A stretch of DNA of 64,000 bases from Synechococcus sp. MU1617. Lineage in GTDB: Bacteria; Cyanobacteriota; Cyanobacteriia; PCC-6307; Cyanobiaceae. The DNA lies in assembly GCF_020514235.1 (NCBI RefSeq), contig NZ_VTLB01000003.1:1-64000 (forward strand). Reading direction: 5' to 3'. The notes below the pieces were generated by a model that saw only the letters and a program-made list of their open reading frames with translations, did not search any database and was not told the origin of the DNA. The position numbers and the translations under genes are program-made. Shown here in pieces: positions 45,202-56,382 of this stretch; position 1 is the stretch's first letter; every line of letters begins with the position of its first letter.

Positions 45202-46641
45202 ATGACCAGTACCTCCACACGGGATCTCGTCAGCCAGCCGTACAAGTACGGCTTCGTCACCGAGATCGAGACCGACAAGATCGCCAAAGGTCTCAGTGAA
45301 GAGGTCGTTCGCCTGATCTCGGCCAAGAAAGAAGAGCCGGACTTTCTGCTGCAGTTCCGGCTCAAGGCCTTTCGCCACTGGCTCACCCTCGAGGAGCCCG
45401 ATTGGGCTGCCCTTGGTTATTCCGAGATCGATTATCAAGACATCATTTATTACGCAGCTCCCAAGCAGCAGGAGAAGAAGGCCAGCCTCGATGAGGTGGA
45501 TCCCAAGCTGCTGGAAACCTTCGACAAGCTCGGCATTCCGCTGAGCGAGCAGAAGCGTCTCAGCAACGTTGCGGTGGATGCTGTTTTCGACAGCGTTTCG
45601 ATTGCCACCACCTACAAGGAGAAGTTGGCGGAACACGGGGTGGTGTTCTGCTCCTTCAGTGAGGCGGTTAAGGAGCACCCCGAGCTGATCGAGCGCTACC
45701 TCGGAACGGTTGTCTCCAGCAACGACAACTATTTCGCCACCCTGAACTCAGCGGTGTTCAGCGACGGATCCTTCGTCTTCATCCCAAAGGGCGTCGAGTG
45801 CCCGATGGAGCTGTCCACTTACTTCCGAATCAATTCTGGTGACACCGGACAGTTCGAGCGCACCTTGATCGTTGCCGAAGAAGGTGCCTCGGTGAGTTAT
45901 CTCGAGGGCTGCACGGCACCGATGTTCGACACCAACCAGCTGCATGCGGCGGTGGTGGAACTGGTGGCCCTTGACGACGCCTCCATCAAATACTCCACGG
46001 TTCAGAACTGGTATGCCGGTGATGAAAACGGCGTCGGTGGCATTTACAACTTCGTGACCAAGCGAGGCCAGTGCCGCGGTGATCGCAGCCGCATCAGCTG
46101 GACTCAGGTGGAGACCGGTTCAGCTATTACCTGGAAATACCCCAGTTGCGTGTTGCAGGGTGCTGATTCGGTGGGCGAGTTCTATTCAGTGGCCCTCACC
46201 AACAACTGCCAGCAGGCCGACACCGGTACCAAGATGGTCCACGTCGGACCGCGCACCCGCTCCACGATTGTGAGCAAGGGCATCAGCGCCGGCCGCTCCA
46301 GCAACAGCTATCGCGGTCTCGTGCAAATGGGGCCCAATGCCAAAGGCGCTCGCAACTACAGCCAGTGCGATTCGATGCTGATCGGTGATCAAGCCGCTGC
46401 GAACACGTACCCCTACATCCGTTCGCAGCAGCCGCAGGCGGCCATCGAGCATGAGGCCAGCACCTGCCGCATCTCCGAAGACCAGCTCTTTTATCTGCAG
46501 AGCCGTGGCATCGGGTTTGAAGAGGCCGTCTCGATGATGGTCAGCGGCTTCTGTCGCGACGTCTTCAACCAGCTGCCGATGGAGTTTGCCGCTGAGGCTG
46601 ACAAATTGCTGGCCCTCAAACTCGAGGGGTCTGTGGGCTGA
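45202..46641 (+). CDS. sufB: Fe-S cluster assembly scaffold SufB
   Basis: A 479-residue component of the SufBCD scaffold on which Fe-S clusters are built. The sequence includes the well-conserved [19 protein letters not shown] and [18 protein letters not shown] regions, and the C-terminal [13 protein letters not shown] that matches SufD. Length is typical. Confidence 0.97.
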   Translation: MTSTSTRDLVSQPYKYGFVTEIETDKIAKGLSEEVVRLISAKKEEPDFLLQFRLKAFRHWLTLEEPDWAALGYSEIDYQDIIYYAAPKQQEKKASLDEVDPKLLETFDKLGIPLSEQKRLSNVAVDAVFDSVSIATTYKEKLAEHGVVFCSFSEAVKEHPELIERYLGTVVSSNDNYFATLNSAVFSDGSFVFIPKGVECPMELSTYFRINSGDTGQFERTLIVAEEGASVSYLEGCTAPMFDTNQLHAAVVELVALDDASIKYSTVQNWYAGDENGVGGIYNFVTKRGQCRGDRSRISWTQVETGSAITWKYPSCVLQGADSVGEFYSVALTNNCQQADTGTKMVHVGPRTRSTIVSKGISAGRSSNSYRGLVQMGPNAKGARNYSQCDSMLIGDQAAANTYPYIRSQQPQAAIEHEASTCRISEDQLFYLQSRGIGFEEAVSMMVSGFCRDVFNQLPMEFAAEADKLLALKLEGSVG

Positions 46642-46684
46642 TCCCCTCCCCCGCTTTGTCTCTGTTTTTTCAACGACGCCTTCC

Positions 46685-47473
46685 GTGATTCGCCCTGACG
46701 CTGAGCTGCTGCTCGATATCCAAGACCTGCATGCCTCCGTCGAGGACAAGCCCATTCTCAAGGGTGTGAACCTGCAGGTGAGGGCGGGTGAGGTGCATGC
46801 CGTGATGGGCCGCAACGGCAGTGGCAAGAGCACGCTCTCCAAGGTGCTGGCTGGACATCCCGCCTATCGGGTTACGGGTGGCACCGTCCGCTATCGCGGC
46901 CAGGATCTGTTTGAGCTGGAGCCTGAAGAGCGGGCCCGTCTGGGGGTGTTCCTCGGATTTCAGTACCCCGTTGAAATTCCTGGCGTCAGCAACCTGGAAT
47001 TCCTGCGGGTGTCCACCAATGCCCGGCGGGAAAAGCAGGGGGAGGAGGAGCTCGACACCTTTGCCTTCGAGGACCACGTGCACGAGAAGCTCAAGGTGGT
47101 TCAGATGGATCCTGCTTTCCTCGAGCGCAGTGTGAATGAAGGCTTTTCCGGGGGAGAGAAAAAGCGCAACGAGATTCTGCAGATGGCGTTACTGGAGCCT
47201 GTGGTGGCGATCTTGGATGAAACCGACTCCGGCCTGGATATCGATGCTCTGCGCATCGTGGCCGGAGGTGTGAACCAGCTGGCGACGGAAGACAACGCCA
47301 CGCTGCTGATCACCCACTACCAGCGTCTGCTCGATGAGATCACTCCGGACTATGTGCATGTGATGGCGTCAGGCCGGATCCTGCGCACCGGAGGCCGGGA
47401 GCTGGCGCTTGAGCTGGAGCAGACCGGATACGACTGGGTGGATCAGGAGCTGGCCGCTCAAGGAGCTGCTTGA
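46685..47473 (+). CDS. sufC: Fe-S assembly ATPase SufC
   Basis: A 262-residue ABC ATPase of the SufBCD complex. Walker A is GRNGSGKST, the signature is SGGEKKRNE, and Walker B is [15 protein letters not shown] at 46685 is the only sensible start: the longer frame runs back into sufB. It is 43 bases after sufB and overlaps nothing else. Confidence 0.95.
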   Translation: MIRPDAELLLDIQDLHASVEDKPILKGVNLQVRAGEVHAVMGRNGSGKSTLSKVLAGHPAYRVTGGTVRYRGQDLFELEPEERARLGVFLGFQYPVEIPGVSNLEFLRVSTNARREKQGEEELDTFAFEDHVHEKLKVVQMDPAFLERSVNEGFSGGEKKRNEILQMALLEPVVAILDETDSGLDIDALRIVAGGVNQLATEDNATLLITHYQRLLDEITPDYVHVMASGRILRTGGRELALELEQTGYDWVDQELAAQGAA

Positions 47474-47475
47474 CC

Positions 47476-48654
47476 ATGGCGAGCAGTGTGCTGGCGCCAG
47501 TGCAGGAGCGCGGTCGAGCCGCCCTGGAACAGCTTGGTTTGCCCAACCGCCGCCAGGAGCCCTGGCGTCTCACCGACCTCAAACGGCTTGCTGCTGTATC
47601 GGCATTGCCGGCCAGTGCTTCGCCGCTGTCCACATCCCTGCCGGCCAGCCTGGAAGGGGTGACCCGGCTGGTGATTAATGGGTTTGATGATCCCTTGGCT
47701 GGGCAGGTTCTTCCGGACGGAATCACAGCGCTGAATGCCGAAGAGCTTGAGCAGGCCCTCGGCCACACCCTGGACCGCTGCGGTTGTGCCCAGGTCTGGC
47801 CCGTGGAGTTCAACCACGCCAAAGCCCAGCAAATCCTTGCCCTCAGGGTGCGGGGACGGGTCGGCCCGTTGGAGCTGGTCCTTGCGGCGGGTGCCGGGTT
47901 GAACGCCACGCGGGTTTTACTGCTGTTGGAGGAAAAGGCAGAGCTGGAGCTGATGCAGGTGCTGCTGGCTGAGGGGGCGTCGGCTCACAGTCATGTGTTG
48001 GAAGTGCATCTGGGGCAGGAGGCCAAGCTGCGCCATGGCGTTCTGGCCACGGCGGATGGCGCGTCATCGCTGATGGCCCATTTGGCTGTCGAGCAGGAGC
48101 CTCGCAGCTCCTATGCCCTTACCTCGGTGGTTCAGGGCTGGAACCTGGGACGGGTTGAGCCTCGGGTGGTGCAAGTGGATGGCCAGGCGCAGACCGTGCT
48201 CAAAGGTTTGGCTGTGGCCGGCGCCGATCAGCAGCTGGCCACCCACTCCGCGGTGCGCTTCGACGGGCCGGAGGGAGAGCTGGATCAGTTGCAGAAATGC
48301 CTGGCCGGTGGTCAATCCCATGCAATTTTCAACGGTGCCATCAGTGTTCCCCGCGATGCTCAGCGCACCAACGCTGCGCAGTTGAGCCGCAACCTGCTGC
48401 TGTCTGAACGTGCCCGGGTGGATACCAAGCCCGAGCTGGAGATCGTGGCGGACGATGTGCGCTGCGCCCACGGCGCCACCGTGTCGCAGCTTCAGGACGA
48501 TGAGCTGTTTTATCTCCAGAGCCGGGGTATCGCTGCGTCGGATGCAACGGCGCTGCTTCTGCGTGGTGCCTGCCAGGAGGTGATTGCCCAGCTTCCTGCT
48601 GCGGCTCAGGCTTGGCGCCCCCTGGAGCGCGTGATGGAGAGCCTCGCCTCATGA
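47476..48654 (+). CDS. sufD: Fe-S assembly protein SufD
   Basis: A 392-residue paralogue of SufB. It ends with the family's C-terminal core ([22 protein letters not shown]...). ATG at 47476 is just after the sufC stop; an in-frame TTG at 47470 overlaps that stop. Its own stop overlaps the sufS start by four bases (ATGA). Confidence 0.94.
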   Translation: MASSVLAPVQERGRAALEQLGLPNRRQEPWRLTDLKRLAAVSALPASASPLSTSLPASLEGVTRLVINGFDDPLAGQVLPDGITALNAEELEQALGHTLDRCGCAQVWPVEFNHAKAQQILALRVRGRVGPLELVLAAGAGLNATRVLLLLEEKAELELMQVLLAEGASAHSHVLEVHLGQEAKLRHGVLATADGASSLMAHLAVEQEPRSSYALTSVVQGWNLGRVEPRVVQVDGQAQTVLKGLAVAGADQQLATHSAVRFDGPEGELDQLQKCLAGGQSHAIFNGAISVPRDAQRTNAAQLSRNLLLSERARVDTKPELEIVADDVRCAHGATVSQLQDDELFYLQSRGIAASDATALLLRGACQEVIAQLPAAAQAWRPLERVMESLAS

Positions 48655-49931
48655 CGATCGCCGCCGAAGCACGATCTAGTGCTGATTTTGTGGATTTATC
48701 GTCTCGATATCGTGCCGATTTTCCGATTCTTGAGCAGTGTGCTCCCGATGGTCGGCCGCTGATTTATCTCGATCACGCTGCCACAAGCCAGAAGCCTCGT
48801 CAGGTGCTGGAGGCGCTGCAGCAGTACTACAGCTGCGACAACGCCAACGTGCATCGCGGTGCTCACCAGCTGAGTGCCCGCGCCACCGATGCCTTTGAAG
48901 CAGCCCGCAGCACGACGGCGGCCTTCGTGGGCGCCGCCAGTGCCCGAGAGATTGTCTTCACCCGCAATGCCAGCGAAGCGATCAATCTGGTGGCGCGCAC
49001 CTGGGGTGACGCCAACCTCAAGCAAGGGGATGAAATCCTCCTCACGGTGATGGAGCACCACAGCAACCTGGTGCCCTGGCAGCTGTTGGCTCAGCGCACC
49101 GGTTGCGTGCTGCGCCATGTGGGTATCTCCGAATCTGGTGAGCTGGATCTGCAGGATTTTCGGGCCCAGCTCAACGAGCGCACCCGACTGGTGAGCCTGG
49201 TGCATATCAGTAATTCCCTGGGCTGCTGCAATCCTCTTGATCAGGTGATCCCCGCAGCCCATGCCGTTGGCGCCAGCGTGCTCGTGGATGCCTGCCAGAG
49301 CCTGGCTCACAAGCCGATTGATGTTGCGGCTCTCGATGCCGATTTTCTGGTGGGCTCCTCCCACAAGCTCTGTGGCCCCACCGGCATGGGTTTTCTCTGG
49401 GCGCGGGAGTCGCTGCTGGAGGCGATGCCTCCTTTCCTGGGCGGCGGGGAAATGATCCAAGACGTTTTCCTCGACCACAGCACCTGGGCGGTGTTGCCCC
49501 ACAAGTTCGAAGCGGGTACGCCTGCCATTGGTGAAGCGGTGGGCATGGGGGCCGCGATTCGTTATTTGCAAGCGGTGGGTCTGGAGGCGATTCAGGCCTG
49601 GGAGGCGCAGCTCACCCGGCATTTGTTCAACCGGCTGCAGGCCATTGATGGTGTGAGGGTCTTGGGCCCCACGCCTGAGCAACAGCCCGAGCGCGGTGCT
49701 CTGGCCACATTCCTGGTGGATGGGGTGCATGCCAACGACATTGCCGCTCTGATGGATGCCTCCGGGATCTGCATCCGCAGTGGTCACCATTGCTGTCAGC
49801 CCTTGCACCGTCTCTATGACGTGACGGCTTCAGCGCGAGCCAGCTTGAGCTTCACCAGCACCTTTGAAGAGATCGACCGCTTCAGCGAGGAGCTCGCCTC
49901 CACGGTTGCCTTCCTGCGCGAACACAGCTGA
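48651..49931 (+). CDS. sufS: Group II cysteine desulfurase SufS
   Basis: A 426-residue PLP enzyme supplying sulfur for cluster assembly. PLP-Lys lies in GSSHKLCGPTGMGF, and the catalytic Cys is in IRSGHHCCQPLH near residue 380. YLDHAATSQKP near the N-terminus is typical. Last gene of ftrC-sufBCDS. No SufE gene lies in the window. Confidence 0.96.
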   Translation: MTIAAEARSSADFVDLSSRYRADFPILEQCAPDGRPLIYLDHAATSQKPRQVLEALQQYYSCDNANVHRGAHQLSARATDAFEAARSTTAAFVGAASAREIVFTRNASEAINLVARTWGDANLKQGDEILLTVMEHHSNLVPWQLLAQRTGCVLRHVGISESGELDLQDFRAQLNERTRLVSLVHISNSLGCCNPLDQVIPAAHAVGASVLVDACQSLAHKPIDVAALDADFLVGSSHKLCGPTGMGFLWARESLLEAMPPFLGGGEMIQDVFLDHSTWAVLPHKFEAGTPAIGEAVGMGAAIRYLQAVGLEAIQAWEAQLTRHLFNRLQAIDGVRVLGPTPEQQPERGALATFLVDGVHANDIAALMDASGICIRSGHHCCQPLHRLYDVTASARASLSFTSTFEEIDRFSEELASTVAFLREHS

Positions 49932-49941
49932 GCTAGCTCAG
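49928..49941. repeat. 14-base perfect palindrome at convergent stops
   Basis: CTGAGCTAGCTCAG. The sufS TGA is its left part (49929-49931) and the TGA of the minus-strand small gene is its right part (49938-49940). Confidence 0.85.
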
Positions 49942-50111
49942 GCGGCCAGCTGATCGTTGCTTGCTGCTGATTCGCGTTGCGGCAGGGGGACAACCTTGTT
50001 GGTCTCAATGGCGTACTTCACCCAGCGGTAAGAGCGTGCGCCGGGACGGGGTGCCGCGTTGATCGGCTCAGGGCTGGCGTAGCTGTTGCCGCGGTAACGC
50101 AGGATCCGCAT
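49938..50111 (-). CDS. Small DUF4278-like protein
   Basis: A 57-residue protein starting MRILRYRGNSYASPEPINAA and containing ARSYRWVKYAIETNKVVPLP. The N-terminal Y-R-G-x-x-Y motif resembles the short DUF4278 family of cyanobacteria. It is soluble and basic. It is convergent with sufS, sharing the palindrome described at 49928. About 140 bases upstream are non-coding. Confidence 0.7.
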   Translation of the reverse strand: MRILRYRGNSYASPEPINAAPRPGARSYRWVKYAIETNKVVPLPQRESAASNDQLAA

Positions 50112-50253
50112 TAATACTCAAGAGGCTGGCGCCACCCTCTCAGGTTCAACGCTTTTTGTTGGGTTCCGTGGGGCACAGGTTGAAGTTTCCTGCTGGTTGC
50201 TGGCTCAACCCATCACATCTGCTGAACGGGGTTGTGTGGGTTGTAACCATCTG

Positions 50254-50592
50254 CTAGCTCAGCTCTGGTTCTTCGGTGGATGCAGAGGTTTGCCGCTCAA
50301 TCCGTTTGATCGCCTTGAGGATGAGAAACAGCATCCAGGCCACAAGGAGGGCTTCGATGATGGTGTCAAATAACTTTCCAATCTCAATGGCGCCGCCGAA
50401 ATAGTCGATTTTGAGATCTTCGAAACTGCCTTTGGGAACCAACGGGTTCAGGAGTGGCATCAACAGGTCTTTGGTGACTGAATCGACGATTCTTGTGAAT
50501 TGCTGCCCCACAATGAATGCAATCGCGACCGTCAAAGCACTGCCCTTGGTGAAGAAGAACTCGACAAATTCGCGGCGCCAACGTTGAAGCAT
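50254..50592 (-). CDS. mscL: Large-conductance mechanosensitive channel
   Basis: A 112-residue channel that releases solutes on hypo-osmotic shock. N-terminal amphipathic helix and TM1 (TKGSALTVAIAFIVGQQFTR), a periplasmic loop, TM2 (IIEALLVAWMLFLILKAI), and a short charged C-terminal helix. The GxxA/G packing of TM1 is as in other MscL proteins. ATG at 50592; TTG at 50595 would add one residue. Confidence 0.92.
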   Translation of the reverse strand: MLQRWRREFVEFFFTKGSALTVAIAFIVGQQFTRIVDSVTKDLLMPLLNPLVPKGSFEDLKIDYFGGAIEIGKLFDTIIEALLVAWMLFLILKAIKRIERQTSASTEEPELS

Positions 50593-50687
50593 CAATACGA
50601 AACCAAGCTTTTTTTATCGTATATGGACTTTAGATTTGGTCTATTTATTGTCTCGATCTGTCGTGATTTGATGATGCCCTCTGGCCT

Positions 50688-52601
50688 TCACTTTCGCTGC
50701 TCAGACAGGCCCAATTGACGCCGAAAAAAGGCTTCTGTCTCTTCCAGAACCTGGATTTGGGTGGCTTGGTTGCGGAAGCCATGGCCTTCGTCGTCGAAGA
50801 GCCGCACCTCCACCGGGATGCCATTGCTGCGCAGGGCTTCGGCCATGCGTTCGGTTTGTTCCGGAGGCACCACCTTGTCTTTCAACCCCTGGAAGAACAG
50901 CACCGGACAGCGAATCCGATCGGCATGAAACAGTGGCGACCGTTGCTCATACAAAGGACGCGCTGCGGGCCATTCCCCCACCAGGCGATCCACATAGCGC
51001 GCTTCAAACCGGTGCGTGTCTTCAGCCATGGCTGTGAGATCACAGACCGCATAGCGGCAGGCTCCGGCCCGGAACACCTTGGTGAAGCAGAGGGCCGCCA
51101 GGGTGGTGAAGCCGCCGGCACTGCCGCCTTCGATGGCGATCTTGCCGGGATCGGCGCGACCGGCCTCGATCAGGGCCTGGGCTGCGGCGGCGCAGTCGGC
51201 CACATCCACCACGCCCCAGCCCCCGTTGAGGCGCTCCCGATAGTCCCGGCCGAATCCTGTTGAGCCGCCGTAATTCACGTCCACGACGCCCCAGCCTCGA
51301 GAGGTCCAGTACTGAATCGCGAGGCTGAGGCCGCGGCGGGCCATGGCCGTTGGTCCGCTGTGGCTTTTCACCAGCAGTGGGGCGGCCCCTGGTGGGTTGC
51401 CGCTGGGGGGGTAATACCAGGCATGGGTGCGTTCCCCTTGATGGCCGTCGAACCACAGCGGTTCGGCCACGCTGATTGCCTCAACCGGTAACGGTGCCGT
51501 GATGGCGGGGCTGTGGCTCCAGAGCGGGGTGGCCGGTCGCAGGTCGAGTTCCAGTAGGCCGGCCACGCTGGTGCTGTTGCTGGCCACGGCTACGGCGCGG
51601 CCGTGGCATGCGCTCAAGCCCGCGAGGTCATCAAACGGTTGCGACAACGGCTGCACCGTTCCATCCAGACCGAGCCGTTGCAATGACCAGGCCCCGCGGC
51701 TGCAGACGGCAGCGATCAGCCGTTCCCCATCCCAGGCCGTGGTGCTCATCCTGTAGATCCACTGGGGCATGGCCGTTTCGGCCGCCATCGGCCAGGGCCT
51801 CTCCCAGGCGGCGTCGGCGCTGGACTGGAGCATCAGGTTCCACCAACCCGTGCTGTCCTCCGCCACAAGCAACTGCCCTTCGGGCAGCCATTGGGGTTGA
51901 AACACCGAGACGCCGTCGCCTCCGGCCAGCTGACGAGGTCTGAGTAGCCCGCCTGTGTCGCTGAACTCCGCGCACCAGAGACTGCTGCTGTCCCAGGGCA
52001 TGGCGGGTTGCTGCCACTCCACCCAGGCGAAGCGCTGGCCATCGGCGCTCAAGCAGCCATAGCCGGCAAAGTCCGTCGGTTGGTGCAGCAGCAGCGGCGT
52101 CTGATCCGTTGCGTTCAGCTCCAGGGTCACCAGCTCGTCATGGCCGTTGATTTCACGGATTCCGATCCAGCGCTGCCTCGGCAGATCGAGGACGCCATCC
52201 GCAAGCTCCCAGTCGCCCTCCCGGCTGAGCCGTTGAGCTGCTGCCAGGGGGGTGGGGTGATTTGTGTTGGTCTGCGGCAGGCGCCAGTCCTGACGCCAGA
52301 GGCAGCCGCGCTCGATCCAGGTCAGGATCAACCTGTCCTGCTCCGCAGCAGTGGCGAGCACGCCGCCGCCGTAGTCATGCACGCGACTGCGCAGATTGCT
52401 GGGGGCCGGCGTCAGCTCCTGGGGCGTTGCCTCGGAATCGCCGAAACGGCGGATCAAGGCTGTGGTGCGGCCGCGCTCCTGGGGGCGCTGTTCCAGCCAG
52501 ATCAGCCATAACGTTGCATCGGGTCCACTGACCAGGGACGGTTCCTTGAGTCCCGGCAAACGGCCAACGGCATGTTGCGCGGATAACGGAACGGCTCCCA
52601 T
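50688..52601 (-). CDS. Prolyl oligopeptidase family (S9) serine peptidase
   Basis: About 637 residues. An N-terminal seven-bladed beta-propeller (WIERGCLWRQDW-type repeats, about 20-390) is followed by an alpha/beta hydrolase domain with the nucleophile motif GGSAGGF (Ser about 490), and Asp/His completing the triad in the FFQGLKDKVVPPEQ and FDDEGHGF segments. Acyl-aminoacyl peptidase-like. No signal peptide is obvious. ATG at 52601 is preferred to TTG at 52637, because the latter would crowd the divergent def start. Confidence 0.9.
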   Translation of the reverse strand: MGAVPLSAQHAVGRLPGLKEPSLVSGPDATLWLIWLEQRPQERGRTTALIRRFGDSEATPQELTPAPSNLRSRVHDYGGGVLATAAEQDRLILTWIERGCLWRQDWRLPQTNTNHPTPLAAAQRLSREGDWELADGVLDLPRQRWIGIREINGHDELVTLELNATDQTPLLLHQPTDFAGYGCLSADGQRFAWVEWQQPAMPWDSSSLWCAEFSDTGGLLRPRQLAGGDGVSVFQPQWLPEGQLLVAEDSTGWWNLMLQSSADAAWERPWPMAAETAMPQWIYRMSTTAWDGERLIAAVCSRGAWSLQRLGLDGTVQPLSQPFDDLAGLSACHGRAVAVASNSTSVAGLLELDLRPATPLWSHSPAITAPLPVEAISVAEPLWFDGHQGERTHAWYYPPSGNPPGAAPLLVKSHSGPTAMARRGLSLAIQYWTSRGWGVVDVNYGGSTGFGRDYRERLNGGWGVVDVADCAAAAQALIEAGRADPGKIAIEGGSAGGFTTLAALCFTKVFRAGACRYAVCDLTAMAEDTHRFEARYVDRLVGEWPAARPLYEQRSPLFHADRIRCPVLFFQGLKDKVVPPEQTERMAEALRSNGIPVEVRLFDDEGHGFRNQATQIQVLEETEAFFRRQLGLSEQRK

Positions 52602-52644
52602 AACGGCTGATTCAGGCCAATTACCATGCTGAATCAACGCGGCA

Positions 52645-53256
52645 TTGGTCTTGGCAGGAAGCTTTGCAGAGTTGGCCCGTCAGGCCGATAAGTCGCGGGA
52701 CACGATGCTGGTGCCCAAGACGGCCCTCGAAACTCCTCCTCTGGAGATTCACACCCTGGGCGATGAGGTGTTGAGGCAATCCGCGCGCCGCATCGGCAAG
52801 GTGAATGAGCAGGTGCGGGAGCTGGCCCGCGACATGCTGCGCAGCATGTACACCGCGAAGGGCATCGGCCTGGCGGCTCCTCAGGTGGGGATCCACCAGC
52901 AGCTGCTGGTGATTGATCTCGATCTTGAAAATGCAGCCACGCCGCCCCTGGTGCTGATCAATCCGGAAATCACGGCGGCCAGCGCCGGGCTCGACACCTA
53001 CGAAGAGGGATGTCTCAGCATCCCTGGGGTTTACCTCGATGTCGTCCGCCCTACTGCGATTGAACTGAGCTTCCGCGATGAGATGGGTCGGCCCCGGAAG
53101 ATGAAGGCCGATGGCCTGATGGCCCGCTGCATTCAGCACGAGATGGACCATCTCAATGGCGTGTTGTTTGTTGATCGCGTCACCGATGAAGACGGTCTGC
53201 AAAAGGAGCTCAAGGAGAAGGGTTTCGAGCGCCAAGATGTGCGGAGCGTCGCCTGA
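52645..53256 (+). CDS. def: Peptide deformylase
   Basis: Removes the N-formyl group from nascent proteins. All three motifs are present: GIGLAAPQVG (motif 1), EEGCLSIPG with the metal-binding Cys (motif 2), and QHEMDHL (motif 3, His and Glu). The protein is 203 residues; the N-terminal extension FAELARQADKS is shared with other marine cyanobacteria. Starts are TTG at 52645 or TTG at 52651. Confidence 0.95.
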   Translation: MVLAGSFAELARQADKSRDTMLVPKTALETPPLEIHTLGDEVLRQSARRIGKVNEQVRELARDMLRSMYTAKGIGLAAPQVGIHQQLLVIDLDLENAATPPLVLINPEITAASAGLDTYEEGCLSIPGVYLDVVRPTAIELSFRDEMGRPRKMKADGLMARCIQHEMDHLNGVLFVDRVTDEDGLQKELKEKGFERQDVRSVA

Positions 53257-53259
53257 GTT

Positions 53260-53457
53260 ATGCCGATGAAACCCCTGGCCGGCGTTTTCCTGGCCCTCGC
53301 CTGTGTTCTGGGTATCGCCAGCACCGGCTGTGTGTTTGAACTGGCCTACGGCGATCCCGATCTCGGGGTCAAAACCACCAGTTGGATCCTGGCCCTGGCG
53401 GCCCCTGGAACCGTGGGGACTCTTCTGTTCGCGATTCGCCTGAACAAACCGGCCTGA
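53260..53457 (+). CDS. Small two-helix membrane protein
   Basis: A 65-residue protein with hydrophobic segments at about residues 6-28 and 40-58. It begins 3 bases after the def stop, so probably in the same transcript. An ATG two codons in is equally possible. Family not recognised. Confidence 0.65.
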   Translation: MPMKPLAGVFLALACVLGIASTGCVFELAYGDPDLGVKTTSWILALAAPGTVGTLLFAIRLNKPA

Positions 53458-53507
53458 TCGGGGGCGACCGATCCAGGCATCACTTTTACGATCCGCTCAG
53501 TTCCTCC

Positions 53508-54137
53508 ATGGACGTGATGGCACGCTTTCGAATCGTGGCCGCTGCCGGCCTCGCTCTCGCAGCGACCTCTGCACCGGTGGCCCTGGCCCAGGGTTCGCTG
53601 TTCACGGCGGTGCCCGTGGAGTTAGGCAATTTCGTTTTGGTATCGGCCCCGATCGGTCAGGGCGAGCGTTCGCAGCTGAACATCTACGAGCAGCGCACCA
53701 CGAAACGTCCCTGTTTTGCTGTGGCCGCAGGATCACCCGCCATGGTGGATCCCTTGTTGTCCAAGTTTGATTTCACTGGGGTCTGCAACCGCTACATCGA
53801 TGGCAACGGTTATTCCCTGCGCATCGGGGGTGATGACCTCGGCACCCGATACCGGCTCAGCGTGGTGAACACCGGTAGAGATATCGAGTTGCTGGCCACT
53901 CCGACCAAGAATCCCTCCCAGCCGACCATGCTTGTGGCTCGGGCCGGTGGTGCCGCAAGTGGCTTTGTTCAGCTCAAGCTTGAGCCGGGCTGGACCTTGA
54001 AGCGACGGGCCTATGGCAAGAAGAGCCTGGGCCATCTCTACGTCTATCGGGACAGCGCACCAGTGGCTGGTTCCAGCCCAAACAAGGCGCCTGCTGAGAC
54101 TGAACAGATCGAGAGCTCTACTGCTCCGTCTTACTGA
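53508..54137 (+). CDS. DUF3747 family secreted protein
   Basis: A 209-residue protein. A signal peptide (RFRIVAAAGLALAATSAPVA, then LAQ cleavage) is followed by the DUF3747 domain (FVLVSAPIGQGERSQLNIYE), which is a cyanobacterial secreted beta-rich domain with two Cys. The function is unknown. ATG at 53508 (or 53517) is chosen; the longer frame overlaps the upstream gene. Confidence 0.85.
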   Translation: MDVMARFRIVAAAGLALAATSAPVALAQGSLFTAVPVELGNFVLVSAPIGQGERSQLNIYEQRTTKRPCFAVAAGSPAMVDPLLSKFDFTGVCNRYIDGNGYSLRIGGDDLGTRYRLSVVNTGRDIELLATPTKNPSQPTMLVARAGGAASGFVQLKLEPGWTLKRRAYGKKSLGHLYVYRDSAPVAGSSPNKAPAETEQIESSTAPSY

Positions 54138-54219
54138 GCCAGTACAGAACCGGTGTAAACACCTGTTGTTCTTCTTTGTCAGTGATTTCACACTGAAGGA
54201 GGACCCCCCGGAGGCTGTG

Positions 54220-54362
54220 ATGAAAACAACGGTTGTGCAATGGTTCCACTGGTTCGGTGAAGCGATGACCCATGCGCTGGGGTCGTTCGACGACCGCCAT
54301 CTCCAGCCCCCACCGATCGGCACCCAGCCCTACCGGGACACGCCTGAGAAGCGAGCTCGCGA

Positions 54363-54369
<7 letters not shown>
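54220..54369 (+). CDS. Small hypothetical protein
   Basis: A 49-residue ORF beginning MKTTVVQWFHWFGEAMTHAL and ending KRARDY. GGAGG five bases before the ATG is a good ribosome binding site. The sequence looks soluble with an amphipathic Trp-rich N-terminus. Its last 7 bases overlap the convergent comM end. Family not recognised. Confidence 0.55.
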
Positions 54370-56327
<1,958 letters not shown>

Positions 56328-56382
56328 TGTCAGCGGCGAAGTGGCGCGGTGACAGCCAGACTGAGCACAGTTCAGCAGTGGC

